DNA from: BPJO01 sp037189665
GTDB taxonomy: Bacteria > Planctomycetota > Phycisphaerae > Tepidisphaerales > Tepidisphaeraceae
Assembly: GCA_037189665.1 (NCBI GenBank)
Contig: JBBCIV010000129.1
Coordinates: 1 to 15,208 of the forward strand
Reading direction: 5' to 3'
DNA length: 15,208 bases
Part shown: positions 7,243 to 13,870 of the stretch, piece by piece
Layout of the letters: each line of letters begins with the position of its first letter
Position numbering within the stretch: the stretch's first letter is position 1
Notes under the pieces: model-generated
What the model was told of the DNA's origin: nothing
Database searches by the model: none
The model's input: the letters and a program-made list of their open reading frames with translations, nothing else
Position numbers and translations under genes: made by a program

Positions 7243-8211
7243 ATGCAGCAATGGCTCACGATGACGGCGGCCCTGATTCCGGCGTTCGGGATCATCCTGA
7301 TAGGCGTAATTGCGCGGCGGATCAACTGGCTGACCGAGGAGGCCGACCGCACGCTGATCAAGCTGTGCGTGCGGCTGCTGTTCCCGTGCTTCATCCTGAT
7401 CCAGATGAACCGCAGCGAATGGCCGAGCGGCATCGACGGCATGCTCGTGCCGCCGCTGGTGGGATTCGGGCTGACGGCATTGGGCTTCGTCGTCTGCTGG
7501 CTGCTGGTTCGCCCGCTGGGCACACAACTGGGCATGCCGACGCCGGTGCACCGCCGGACGTTCGTCCTCTGCGCCGGGATGTTCAACTACGGCTACCTGC
7601 CGATCCCGCTCGTCCAACAGCTTTTCCCGAAAGGCTCGCCCGAACTGCCGACGCTGCTGATGCACAACGTCGGCGTGGAGGTGGCGATGTGGACGCTGGG
7701 CATCCTCATCCTGGCGGGCAAGCTGACCAAGCGCTGGTGGGCGGGCATTTTAAACCCCGTCGTCCTCGCAATCGCGGCGGCGATCCTCTTGAAGCTCACC
7801 GGCGCGTGGGCAATGCTTGAACTGAACGCCCGGCCGGTGGTGTCCCTGGTCGATTCGATCGGGCAATGCGCGATCCCGTTATCCCTGCTGCTGAGCGGTG
7901 CAACCATCGCCGACGTGTGGCGCGAGGCCAGCTTCAAACAAGGCTGGGGCGTTCTCGGCAGCAGCGCGATCCTGCGCCTCGGCGTGCTGCCGGCGCTCTT
8001 TATCGCCATCGCGGCGATCCTGCCGTTCAACCCGGCGCTGAAGAACGTCATCGCGATCCAGGCCGCGATGCCGGCGGCGGTGTTTCCGATCATCCTGTCC
8101 CGGCACTACGGCGGCGACGCTCCGACGGCGGTGCGGGTGGTGCTGATCACCCACTTCGTCGGGCTCGTCACCGCGCCGATTTGGCTGGCCATCGGGCTGT
8201 CCGGCGGCTGA
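7243..8211 (+). CDS. AEC (auxin efflux carrier) family transporter
   Basis: A 322-residue inner-membrane permease of the AEC family, whose bacterial members move small organic acids such as malate or malonate; the substrate here is unknown. About ten hydrophobic segments are arranged as two five-helix halves around a central loop near residues 160-200. Family traits are the N-terminal helix with GVIARRINWL (21-30), FVLCAGMFNYGYLPIPLV (107-124) with the conserved Asn-Tyr-Gly, IPLSLLLSGATIAD (211-224) and NVIAIQAAMPAAVFPIILSR (268-287), the latter close to the family's conserved AxMP segment. I start at 7243 because the hydrophobic alignment begins there; ATG 7261 (residue 7) is an alternative. 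The reading frame extends further upstream without coding character. It is divergent from the surface-protein gene and 41 bp before the MgtC gene, so the two may be co-transcribed. Confidence 0.9.
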   Translation: MQQWLTMTAALIPAFGIILIGVIARRINWLTEEADRTLIKLCVRLLFPCFILIQMNRSEWPSGIDGMLVPPLVGFGLTALGFVVCWLLVRPLGTQLGMPTPVHRRTFVLCAGMFNYGYLPIPLVQQLFPKGSPELPTLLMHNVGVEVAMWTLGILILAGKLTKRWWAGILNPVVLAIAAAILLKLTGAWAMLELNARPVVSLVDSIGQCAIPLSLLLSGATIADVWREASFKQGWGVLGSSAILRLGVLPALFIAIAAILPFNPALKNVIAIQAAMPAAVFPIILSRHYGGDAPTAVRVVLITHFVGLVTAPIWLAIGLSGG

Positions 8212-8240
8212 ATCAACTGCCTGAGACGCCTCGCACCTGT

Positions 8241-8246
8241 TACACT
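8241..8246 (+). promoter_or_regulatory. TANNNT box (TACACT) before the MgtC-family gene
   Basis: TACACT ends only 6 nt before the ATG at 8253, so a transcript starting from it would be essentially leaderless. No Shine-Dalgarno is present. It may give the gene its own promoter in the 41-bp gap after the AEC gene. Confidence 0.35.
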
Positions 8247-8252
8247 GACGTG

Positions 8253-8999
8253 ATGCCACTGCAGGAAATCGACGCCGCCATTTCGGCCTGGACAAGCGGA
8301 CTGGGCGCTCCCGCCGAGCATCTCTTTCGCCTTTCCGTCGCGGCGCTGTGCGGCGGATTGATCGGCCTGGAACGCGAAATCCGCGGACGCCAGGCGGGCT
8401 TCCGAACCAATCTTCTCGTCTGCGTCGGGTCGGCGATGGTGATGGTCGTCTCGATTTCGCTCGCAACCACCAACTGGCCCTCCCACAATACCATCGGCGT
8501 GCAGACCAACACCGATCCCGGCCGCATCGCGTACGGCGTGATGGGCGGCATCGGCTTTCTGGGCGCGGGGACGATCATCCACAACAAGGGCTCCATCCGC
8601 GGCCTGACGACCGCCGCGGCGCTCTGGTGCGTGGCAGCGATTGGGCTGGGCGCTGGGCTTGGGCTCTACGTCACTACCTTGCTGGCCACGCTGATCGTCG
8701 TCGCGGTGCTGTGGGTGTTGAACTACGTGGAAGACGCCGTCCCGCACATGCGGTATCGGTCGCTGGTGGTGAAGATCAAGTGGTGCCCTCAATGTGCGTC
8801 GGAGGCGGTCAAGCTCATCCAGTCCCGCCAGGTGCAGGTCATCGACACCAGCATCGACCGGCGTGATTGCGAGGCGGGATACGCGCTGCTGACGATGAAC
8901 ATCGGCTTCACCAACAAAGCCCGCTACCTGGAACTCGAGCGGGAACTGGCCGCGTCTGCCGAAGTTGAGTTGATCGCCACGCGCGAAACGTCGGTGTAA
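8253..8999 (+). CDS. MgtC/SapB family membrane protein
   Basis: A 248-residue MgtC-family protein. Members are small inner-membrane proteins linked to adaptation to low magnesium and, in pathogens, to inhibition of ATP synthase; most environmental members have no proven role. Conserved segments are GLIGLERE (residues 35-42), AGFRTN (48-53), GGIGFLGAGTI (98-108) and GLTTAAALW (117-125). Four to five helices fill residues 24-157. The C-terminal soluble part (168-245) resembles the ACT-like domain of longer MgtC proteins. It holds WCPQC (177-181), a CxxC pair that might bind metal or form a disulfide and that I do not know as a family trait. The ATG at 8253 is chosen because it sits right before the first conserved region. 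It ends 2 bp from the stop of the convergent flippase gene. Confidence 0.9.
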   Translation: MPLQEIDAAISAWTSGLGAPAEHLFRLSVAALCGGLIGLEREIRGRQAGFRTNLLVCVGSAMVMVVSISLATTNWPSHNTIGVQTNTDPGRIAYGVMGGIGFLGAGTIIHNKGSIRGLTTAAALWCVAAIGLGAGLGLYVTTLLATLIVVAVLWVLNYVEDAVPHMRYRSLVVKIKWCPQCASEAVKLIQSRQVQVIDTSIDRRDCEAGYALLTMNIGFTNKARYLELERELAASAEVELIATRETSV

Positions 9000-9001
9000 G
9001 G

Positions 9002-10672
9002 TCAGCGGCCGTTGCCACGGCGGTCGGTGCGGAGGATGCTCAACGCCCCGTCCAAGTCGAGCCCGTAGGCCAGAAGCGCGACGACCATCTCCGCCACCAC
9101 GATCCACACGCGGAGCACCAGCGCCAGCAACCCGCAGAACGCCGCCAGCGCATCGGGGCTGAAATCATGCCGCGAGCTGGCAGGCAGCGCCAGCATCAGC
9201 AGCGACATGAACACCGCCTCGCGCACGCCGATCCCGCTCGGCGCCCAGAACGCCGCAAACCCCGCCAGCCAGGCGATGGCGTAAATCCCGCCCATCAGCC
9301 ACCACTGCGACACGGGCAGGTGCAGCGGCTGGCCCGCGATCAGCCAGATCGCCCAGCTCAGGAACGCCAGGCCGGCGATCTTCCAGAGCAGCATCGCCGC
9401 AAGCGTGCCGCCGCTGGCGCTCTTCTGAAGCCGGTCCCGCCCGATCGCGAGCAACACACGGTTGGCGATCGAGTAGAACACGCGCGGGTGCAACAGGAAC
9501 AGCAACAACGGCATCAGCGACACGCCCACCACCAGCCACCAGCGCGTCGATTCGTCGGCGGTGTGCTTCACGCCCAGGAGCATCAGGCAGAGGATCGCGA
9601 ACGTGGCGTTGGCGAGGACGAACAGCACCAGCTCCAACACGTGCGACGTCGCGCACACCGCCGGCGGCACGTTGTACGGCTTGGCGAGGAACGACCGTCC
9701 GACGACCTGCCAGTTCGTTCCGGGGACGTAACGCGAAAGCTCGCTCGTCACCCACACGCGCATCGCCGGGGCAAACCGCAGGCGATGCCCGAACGACGCC
9801 AGCAGCGTCCACCAGCTTCCGACGCGGAAGACTAACAAGAACGCCGCCGCCATCGCGGTGGCGACCAGGAATCGCAACGGCTGGATCTCGTTGATGTACG
9901 GCATCGTGCGATCCCAGCCTCGCACGATCGGCTCGATGACGAAGTACAGCAGCACCGCCGTTGCCCCCAGGCCGGCGAACCGCCGCGCCCACGGCCGGCT
10001 GAAGGTCCAGAACCGTATGAACCGCTGCCTCGACGTTTCGGACAGTTCAAGGATCTCAAGCCCCTCGCGCCGCGGGATGAGCCCCATTTGTCGTTTGGGT
10101 GGCGGCAGGAGAACAATGCCCCACTTCCGCAGGTACGGCCGCACCAATCGGCGGATGCGGGGGATCAGGCGGATCAGCTTGTTCACGAACAGCAGGCCCA
10201 GCCGCATCATGCCGAACGTCACCACCATCGCGATGATGCAGACGCCCGCCACCGCAGCGATGAAGCCCGGCGTGCTTTCCTTCGGATCGAGCTTGAAGTA
10301 GGCGATCAACTGCTGATATCGCTCGCCGATGATCCACAGCAGCGCGCCGACGACGATCAGCGACGCGATGGTGGTGAGCGACGTGAAGATCGACGCCTCG
10401 ATCCGCAACGGCCGGCCGCGCAGGAAATGGCTCGTCAGCCTCCGCTTGCCGGGAAACGCCACCAGGGCAAACCCGAACAAAAACATCGGCAGCCCGCCCG
10501 GCCCGGGCAACGCGACGCCGATCGGGAACGACAGCAGGATCAGCAGCCAACCCGCAACATTCTTGAAGATGAGCCAGAAGTACCCCGCAAAGAACCGCCG
10601 CACCATTGCGACGGCCGCCTCGCCGGTGTTGAGCATTCGCTCGATTGGATGATCGTCAGACGGTTCGGTCAT
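9002..10672 (-). CDS. PGPGW-domain and flippase-like (LPG_synthase_TM) fusion membrane protein
   Basis: A 556-residue polytopic membrane protein with two parts. Residues 36-90 match the PGPGW putative transmembrane domain (GWLLILLSFPIGVALPGPGG, then FLFGFALVAFPGKRRL). Two more helices (about 95-118 and 136-166) and a basic linker (166-225) follow. Residues 230-540 form a lysylphosphatidylglycerol synthase transmembrane/YbhN-AglD-like domain, with SRYVPGTNWQVVGR (313-326) and the signature PSGIGVREA (478-486). Such domains are thought to flip lipids or polyprenyl-linked precursors; no aminoacyl-transferase domain is attached, so lysyl-PG synthesis itself is not predicted. The start at 10672 has GGAAGG 2 nt upstream and follows an acidic, hydrophilic N-terminus. 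It is divergent from hpt across 83 bp. Confidence 0.85.
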   Translation of the reverse strand: MTEPSDDHPIERMLNTGEAAVAMVRRFFAGYFWLIFKNVAGWLLILLSFPIGVALPGPGGLPMFLFGFALVAFPGKRRLTSHFLRGRPLRIEASIFTSLTTIASLIVVGALLWIIGERYQQLIAYFKLDPKESTPGFIAAVAGVCIIAMVVTFGMMRLGLLFVNKLIRLIPRIRRLVRPYLRKWGIVLLPPPKRQMGLIPRREGLEILELSETSRQRFIRFWTFSRPWARRFAGLGATAVLLYFVIEPIVRGWDRTMPYINEIQPLRFLVATAMAAAFLLVFRVGSWWTLLASFGHRLRFAPAMRVWVTSELSRYVPGTNWQVVGRSFLAKPYNVPPAVCATSHVLELVLFVLANATFAILCLMLLGVKHTADESTRWWLVVGVSLMPLLLFLLHPRVFYSIANRVLLAIGRDRLQKSASGGTLAAMLLWKIAGLAFLSWAIWLIAGQPLHLPVSQWWLMGGIYAIAWLAGFAAFWAPSGIGVREAVFMSLLMLALPASSRHDFSPDALAAFCGLLALVLRVWIVVAEMVVALLAYGLDLDGALSILRTDRRGNGR

Positions 10673-10691
10673 GCCCTTCCAAAGCCCCGCT

Positions 10692-10697
10692 ATCGTA
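10692..10697 (-). promoter_or_regulatory. possible -10 box (TACGAT) for the flippase-like gene
   Basis: TACGAT on the minus strand, 19 nt before the ATG, with GGAAGG between it and the start. A transcript from here would have a leader of roughly a dozen bases. There is no clear -35. Confidence 0.3.
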
Positions 10698-10739
10698 GCA
10701 CGAACGCCGCCGATCGTCGCATCGGCCGGAAACTCTGGG

Positions 10740-10745
10740 TAAGAT
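10740..10745 (+). promoter_or_regulatory. TANNNT box (TAAGAT) before hpt
   Basis: TAAGAT ends 10 nt before the hpt ATG at 10756, with no Shine-Dalgarno. It lies in the 83-bp gap shared with the divergent flippase gene. Confidence 0.35.
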
Positions 10746-10755
10746 TGAAATCGAC

Positions 10756-11304
10756 ATGCAGGACGACTTGGAAAAAGTGCTGATCGACGCCTCGCGCATC
10801 CGCGGCCGGGTGTGCGAGCTTGCGGCGCGCATCACGCATGATTACGGCGGGATCGCCGAGGGCGTCACCATCGTGCCGATCATGACCGGCGCGATGATCT
10901 TCGCCAGCGATCTGATCCGCAACATGCCCATCCGCATGAAGATCAACCTCATGACCGTCAGCAGCTATCCCGGCGCCAGCCTCCGCACGCGGGGATCGAC
11001 CCTCCTCGCCCAACAGCTCGGCGACGTTCACGGCCGGCACGTGCTGCTGCTGGACGACATCCTCGATTCCGGCGGCACGCTCAAGCTCGTCGCACCGATG
11101 ATCCGCGAGCTCGGCGCCTCGTCCGTCAAAACCTGCGTGCTGCTCCGCAAGGACCGCCCCGAAGCCCTGTCCACCCCCGCCGACTACGTCGGGTTCGACA
11201 TCCCTGACGAGTTCGTCGTCGGCTATGGCCTTGATTACGACAACGTCTACAGAAATCTTCCGGACATCTGTACGCTGAAGGCGTCGGTCTACTCGAACCA
11301 ATGA
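10756..11304 (+). CDS. hpt: hypoxanthine phosphoribosyltransferase
   Basis: A 182-residue purine-salvage enzyme that joins hypoxanthine (and usually guanine) to PRPP to form IMP or GMP in the cytoplasm. The PRPP-binding signature VLLLDDILDSGGT is at residues 96-108 with the two acidic residues D100-D101. RKDR (131-134) and the base-binding stretch DYVGFDIPDEFVVGYGLDYD (143-162), followed by YRNLPDI (165-171), are diagnostic of bacterial Hpt. SSYPG (69-73) is the mobile catalytic loop, with a Pro-Gly where many homologues have Gly directly. Length is typical. The next gene starts 2 nt after the stop codon, so the two form a probable operon, though the partner has no known link to purine salvage. 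Confidence 0.95.
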   Translation: MQDDLEKVLIDASRIRGRVCELAARITHDYGGIAEGVTIVPIMTGAMIFASDLIRNMPIRMKINLMTVSSYPGASLRTRGSTLLAQQLGDVHGRHVLLLDDILDSGGTLKLVAPMIRELGASSVKTCVLLRKDRPEALSTPADYVGFDIPDEFVVGYGLDYDNVYRNLPDICTLKASVYSNQ

Positions 11305-11305
11305 C

Positions 11306-12013
11306 ATGAGCGCGACGCTGGAACAAGATCGCCCTTCCATTCAGCTCAGCCCGGCCGACGCCGCACGTCGTCAGCGCGGCACATTCGGACTCATCCGCGC
11401 GTCCGCCGGCGAGGAAACGACGCAATCCGAAACCGCCGCCCATCGCCTGACCGCTCCGCCGGTGGTGAACGCGAGCGAGGCGGCGGAGGCGTCGTCGCGC
11501 GTGTCGCTGGCGGCGATGCTGGCGGGGCACGTCATCCAGGACGGCGAGATCGTCCAACTGGTGATCAAGCCTTCGCGATGGTTCATCGTGCTGAACTCGC
11601 TGCTGTTCAGCGGCGTGGTGGTGCTGGTCATCTCCGGCCTTCACCTCACGCAATGGCGGCCGCTGGGATCGGTGTCGGCCGGGGCGCAGCTCGCGGCGCT
11701 GTTGATCGCGGCCCGCATGATGTGGTCGGCCCTCCAATGGATGGGCCGCTACTACCTGCTGACCGACCATCGCATCATCCGCCTGTCGGGCGTGTTTGAC
11801 GTGCAGATCGCCTCGATTCCGCTCCGCAAGGTATCGACCGTCCGCCTCTACCACACCGTCGGCGAACGCCTGCTGGGCAAGGGATCGATCGAGATCGCCG
11901 GCGTCGATCACCCGATGATGTTCTGGCAAACCATCTCGCGACCCAGGCAAGTCGAACAACAACTGCGGGCGGCCGTCTCCAAATCGCAATCCAACGGGCA
12001 TTGCTCAGGATGA
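11306..12013 (+). CDS. bPH2 (DUF304) domain membrane protein
   Basis: A 235-residue membrane protein with a bacterial PH-like (bPH2/DUF304) domain. Residues 1-70 are hydrophilic, Ala-rich and probably disordered. Two helices follow (about 93-112 and 123-142). The bPH2 domain covers residues 148-225: YYLLTDHRIIRLSGVFDVQ (149-167), IPLRKVSTVRL (171-181), GERLLGKGSIEI (186-197) and the closing helix after ISRPRQVEQQL (210-220). This pattern is standard for the family, whose molecular role is unknown; membrane-lipid or envelope-stress roles have been proposed for some members. The start ATG lies one base after the hpt TGA, indicating translational coupling. The last residues (GHCSG) run toward a repeat-rich gap. 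Confidence 0.82.
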   Translation: MSATLEQDRPSIQLSPADAARRQRGTFGLIRASAGEETTQSETAAHRLTAPPVVNASEAAEASSRVSLAAMLAGHVIQDGEIVQLVIKPSRWFIVLNSLLFSGVVVLVISGLHLTQWRPLGSVSAGAQLAALLIAARMMWSALQWMGRYYLLTDHRIIRLSGVFDVQIASIPLRKVSTVRLYHTVGERLLGKGSIEIAGVDHPMMFWQTISRPRQVEQQLRAAVSKSQSNGHCSG

Positions 12014-12031
12014 AACGCGAAGGAACGAAGA

Positions 12032-12063
12032 GGCGAAGGAAATGCCTTTTCTCGCCCTTCGCC
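12032..12063. repeat. 8-bp inverted repeat after the bPH2 gene
   Basis: GGCGAAGG (12032-12039) and CCTTCGCC (12056-12063) are exact complements with a 16-nt spacer that itself holds CCTTTTCTC. It may act as a transcript 3' end for the hpt operon, but no T-run follows the stem. Confidence 0.35.
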
Positions 12064-12075
12064 CCTTGGCGTTTA

Positions 12076-12206
12076 GAAGCTGTTTCAAAACCCGGTGGCG
12101 CGGGTTTTCAACCCGCGTTGGCATCCAAGGCCTCGCGGAAATCGCGGGTTGAAAACCCGTGCCACGAAACAAACGTCCGATCCATTTGAGGTTTTGAAAC
12201 AGCTTC
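12076..12206. mobile_element. MITE-like element with nested inverted repeats
   Basis: A 131-bp non-coding element. Its ends are perfect 17-bp inverted repeats starting GAAGCTGTTTC (12076-12092 and 12190-12206), flanked by TTA at 12073-12075 and 12207-12209 as a possible 3-bp target duplication. Inside lies a second inverted repeat of 23 bp with one mismatch (12095-12117 and 12143-12165). Each inner arm is itself a hairpin: an 8-bp stem at 12099-12117 and a 6-bp stem at 12145-12159, both with 3-nt loops. The size, the terminal repeats and the target of form TNA are compatible with a miniature relative of IS5/IS1031-type elements; that assignment is inference. No transposase is present. Confidence 0.7.
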
Positions 12207-12207
12207 T

Positions 12208-12213
12208 TAACTT
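12208..12213 (+). promoter_or_regulatory. TANNNT-like box (TAACTT) at the edge of the MITE
   Basis: TAACTT ends 8 nt before the ATG at 12222 and begins inside the TTA flank of the repeat element. The element may therefore supply or border the promoter of the next gene. Confidence 0.3.
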
Positions 12214-12221
12214 ATCTACCC

Positions 12222-12866
12222 ATGCCGCATCCTCGCCGCATCTTCGGCCGCACGAACAGGTCAGTGCCGTTCCTCTGGCAACCGATCGGCCTTGGCGCGT
12301 ACGGCGATCCCACGTGGTGTGCCGTCGAGATCGGCCCGGAGGCGCTCGACCGCCGCGCCGACGCCATCGTCGTCGACCGCCTCGCCTCGCTCGGCCGCAA
12401 GTCGTGCGACGTGCTGGTCGTTCAGGATCTGCTGAGCAGCGACCTCAAGGTCGGCTGGCCGATGCACCGGCTGATGCAGTTGCGTGACAAAGGATTGTGC
12501 GACTGGTTCGCGATCGAAGTCCACGCTCCGCTCGAGGCCGAGTGGATCGCCGCCAACGCTCCCGTTCACGCGATCGTCGCCCCTTATTGGCGCGACGACA
12601 TGAGCCTGCGCTATCGCACGTTCGAGGCGGCTCATAACGCCGGCGTGGCGATCGTGTCACGCGCTCGCTCCGCTGACGACGTGGCCCTGCAACTGGCGAC
12701 TCCGCAGGTCTGCTCGGCGATCATTGATGAAACACTGGTGAAACGAGCAGGGGAAACATCGCCTCTTAACCCGGACGAGGTCGAGGCAGACTGGCACGCC
12801 TACCAGCAAGCCCATCCCGCCCCCGCCAAGCTCCGCTCCGGCCATCCGCCGGAGTACGGGTCGTGA
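12222..12866 (+). CDS. aldo/keto reductase-like TIM-barrel fragment, catalytic residues not evident
   Basis: A 214-residue protein whose order of strands and helices recalls aldo/keto reductases: a short GLGAYGDP opening (residues 23-30), VDRLASLGRKSCDVLVVQD (51-69) like the SLxRLxxDYIDLxxxH segment, MQLRDKGLCDWFAIEV (85-100) like the region before the GVS strand, and AHNAGVAIVSRARSADDVALQL (137-158) like the barrel's late strands. Full AKRs have about 270-330 residues. Here the N-terminal barrel part with the Asp-Tyr-Lys residues is missing, and the usual His is replaced by Gln68. It is either a diverged non-catalytic barrel or a decayed gene with an open frame. It sits 15 bp after the repeat element and ends 9 bp from the convergent SGNH gene. 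No Shine-Dalgarno is visible. Confidence 0.55.
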   Translation: MPHPRRIFGRTNRSVPFLWQPIGLGAYGDPTWCAVEIGPEALDRRADAIVVDRLASLGRKSCDVLVVQDLLSSDLKVGWPMHRLMQLRDKGLCDWFAIEVHAPLEAEWIAANAPVHAIVAPYWRDDMSLRYRTFEAAHNAGVAIVSRARSADDVALQLATPQVCSAIIDETLVKRAGETSPLNPDEVEADWHAYQQAHPAPAKLRSGHPPEYGS

Positions 12867-12875
12867 CGCGCGCGC

Positions 12876-13649
12876 TTAACGTTCTTCTGAAACGGAGCGA
12901 CGGCGACGCGACAGGAATACGCCCGCGCACGCCATCCCTATAAGGCCAACGCCCACTGGTTCCGGAACGATGGCGCCGTGAACCGCGTCGGCCAGAAGCT
13001 GACCGCCGGCCACGCTGGGGTGAATGTTATCCGGTATGTACAGCGACTTGTTGGCCGAATAAGCGGGCATCAGGATGTCGTTCAGATCGATCACTTTCGT
13101 CCCCTTGTAGCCGGCCAGACTCTCGACCATCGCATCGATGTCGTTGTTCGTAAAGTCAGGCTCAATGCTGATCCCGTTCGCAAACACCGGCGGAGGCGTG
13201 GCGGCAAACACGCGGGGGTTCTTGACGTTGCCGTCCACCAGCAGGTCGATCAGCCCCTTGTAGTCGTTTACAAACTTGCTGATCGTGTTCGCCTTGTTCT
13301 GCGTCTTTCCATCGTTCGTGCCGAGAACGACGATGTACGTCGTCGTGGTCGCCTTCGAGGCCACGATGCTGTTGTAGTGCAGGTCGACAAACGACCCGCC
13401 CGGATAGCCGCGCACCAACGTCTTGCCGCTGTCGCCCTTGACGAAATTGTAGCTGTAGGAATCGGGCAGCTTTGCCTTCAACTGGTTGGTCCAGTTGTCG
13501 GTGACGGGATTAGGCAGGCCGAACCCGTAAGTAATGCTGTCCCCCATAATGGAAATAACTTCATTTCCCCAGGCGACAGAACGACTCACTATCGACACGA
13601 TCAATAGCGCAAATAATGCGCTATACATCATTTTTTGTTTCCCACGCAT
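12876..13649 (-). CDS. secreted SGNH/GDSL hydrolase with PEP-CTERM anchor
   Basis: A 257-residue SGNH-fold esterase or lipase. The signal peptide is residues 1-27 (RGKQK, then a hydrophobic core at 10-21). Block I is ISIMGDSITYG (32-42) with nucleophile S38, block III is VLGTND (108-113) with N112, and block V is PDNIHPS (206-212) with D207 and H210. A Gly block II is plausible around GYPGGS (81-86). The C-terminus is a PEP-CTERM tag: VPEP at 228-231, a helix GVGLIGMACAGVFL (233-246) and RRRR (248-251). Exosortase is expected to cut near this tag and attach or release the protein at the surface; no exosortase gene is in the window. I start at ATG 13649, not 13763, because the signal peptide begins there and TATAGT lies 9 nt upstream. 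The substrate is unknown. Confidence 0.88.
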   Translation of the reverse strand: MRGKQKMMYSALFALLIVSIVSRSVAWGNEVISIMGDSITYGFGLPNPVTDNWTNQLKAKLPDSYSYNFVKGDSGKTLVRGYPGGSFVDLHYNSIVASKATTTTYIVVLGTNDGKTQNKANTISKFVNDYKGLIDLLVDGNVKNPRVFAATPPPVFANGISIEPDFTNNDIDAMVESLAGYKGTKVIDLNDILMPAYSANKSLYIPDNIHPSVAGGQLLADAVHGAIVPEPVGVGLIGMACAGVFLSRRRRSVSEER

Positions 13650-13658
13650 ATCCGCTTC

Positions 13659-13664
13659 ACTATA
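13659..13664 (-). promoter_or_regulatory. TATAGT box before the SGNH hydrolase gene
   Basis: TATAGT on the minus strand, 9 nt before the ATG at 13649, in AT-rich DNA. No -35 box is present at 16-18 nt. It also argues against the longer reading frame starting at 13763. Confidence 0.45.
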
Positions 13665-13702
13665 AATAATTCTTGCCGGCAACCGCGCGGATTTCGCGTG
13701 GT

Positions 13703-13739
13703 AAAAATGTGAAAAAGAAGTGTTTTCGGACGTTTTTTT
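13703..13739 (-). promoter_or_regulatory. phased A/T tracts upstream of the SGNH hydrolase promoter
   Basis: Four runs of 4-7 A or T bases (13703-13707, 13712-13716, 13723-13726, 13733-13739) have centres about 9-12 bp apart, close to the helical repeat. They lie about 40-75 bp upstream of the TATAGT box. Such runs can bend DNA or act like an UP element. Confidence 0.35.
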
Positions 13740-13749
13740 GCAGGCAGAT

Positions 13750-13766
13750 GCGATGTCATACATCGC
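13750..13766. promoter_or_regulatory. 17-bp palindrome, possible operator
   Basis: GCGATGT and ACATCGC are perfect 7-bp arms separated by CAT. It sits about 85 bp upstream of the TATAGT box of the SGNH hydrolase gene. A half-site-like GAATGTCAT follows at 13771-13779. A regulator-binding site is inferred from symmetry alone. Confidence 0.35.
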
Positions 13767-13803
13767 CGGCGAATGTCATATTTAATCTGGGGAACCTAAA
13801 GGT

Positions 13804-13852
13804 AAAAAATGCCGAAGAAGGCGTTTTGACGATACGCCACCTCACCTTCGGC
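13804..13852 (-). terminator. intrinsic terminator after the amidohydrolase gene
   Basis: On the minus strand a GCCGAAG/CTTCGGC stem (13852-13846 with 13817-13811), strengthened by an inner GGCG/CGCC pairing, is followed at once by ATTTTTT (13810-13804). It begins about 48 bp after the amidohydrolase stop codon. It insulates the SGNH hydrolase gene from upstream transcription. Confidence 0.6.
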
Positions 13853-13870
13853 CACCTAAGTCACGGCCTG

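Noticed and set aside
6829..7665. Minus-strand open frame reaching from the AEC gene into the surface-protein gene
   Set aside because: It lies antisense to clear AEC coding sequence and in another frame of the surface protein, and its composition (Arg, Gln and His runs) is shadow-like.
916..8999. A metal-homeostasis island linking the TerC and MgtC family genes
   Set aside because: They lie 6.5 kb apart with unrelated genes between and share no common upstream motif beyond the general start-proximal boxes.
8106..9107. Minus-strand open frame opposite the MgtC gene
   Set aside because: No recognisable motif, shadow-like composition, and it fully overlaps strong MgtC motifs on the plus strand.
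11126..12001. Minus-strand open frame opposite hpt and the bPH2 gene
   Set aside because: It is antisense to two well-supported genes and has the same Arg- and His-rich shadow composition.
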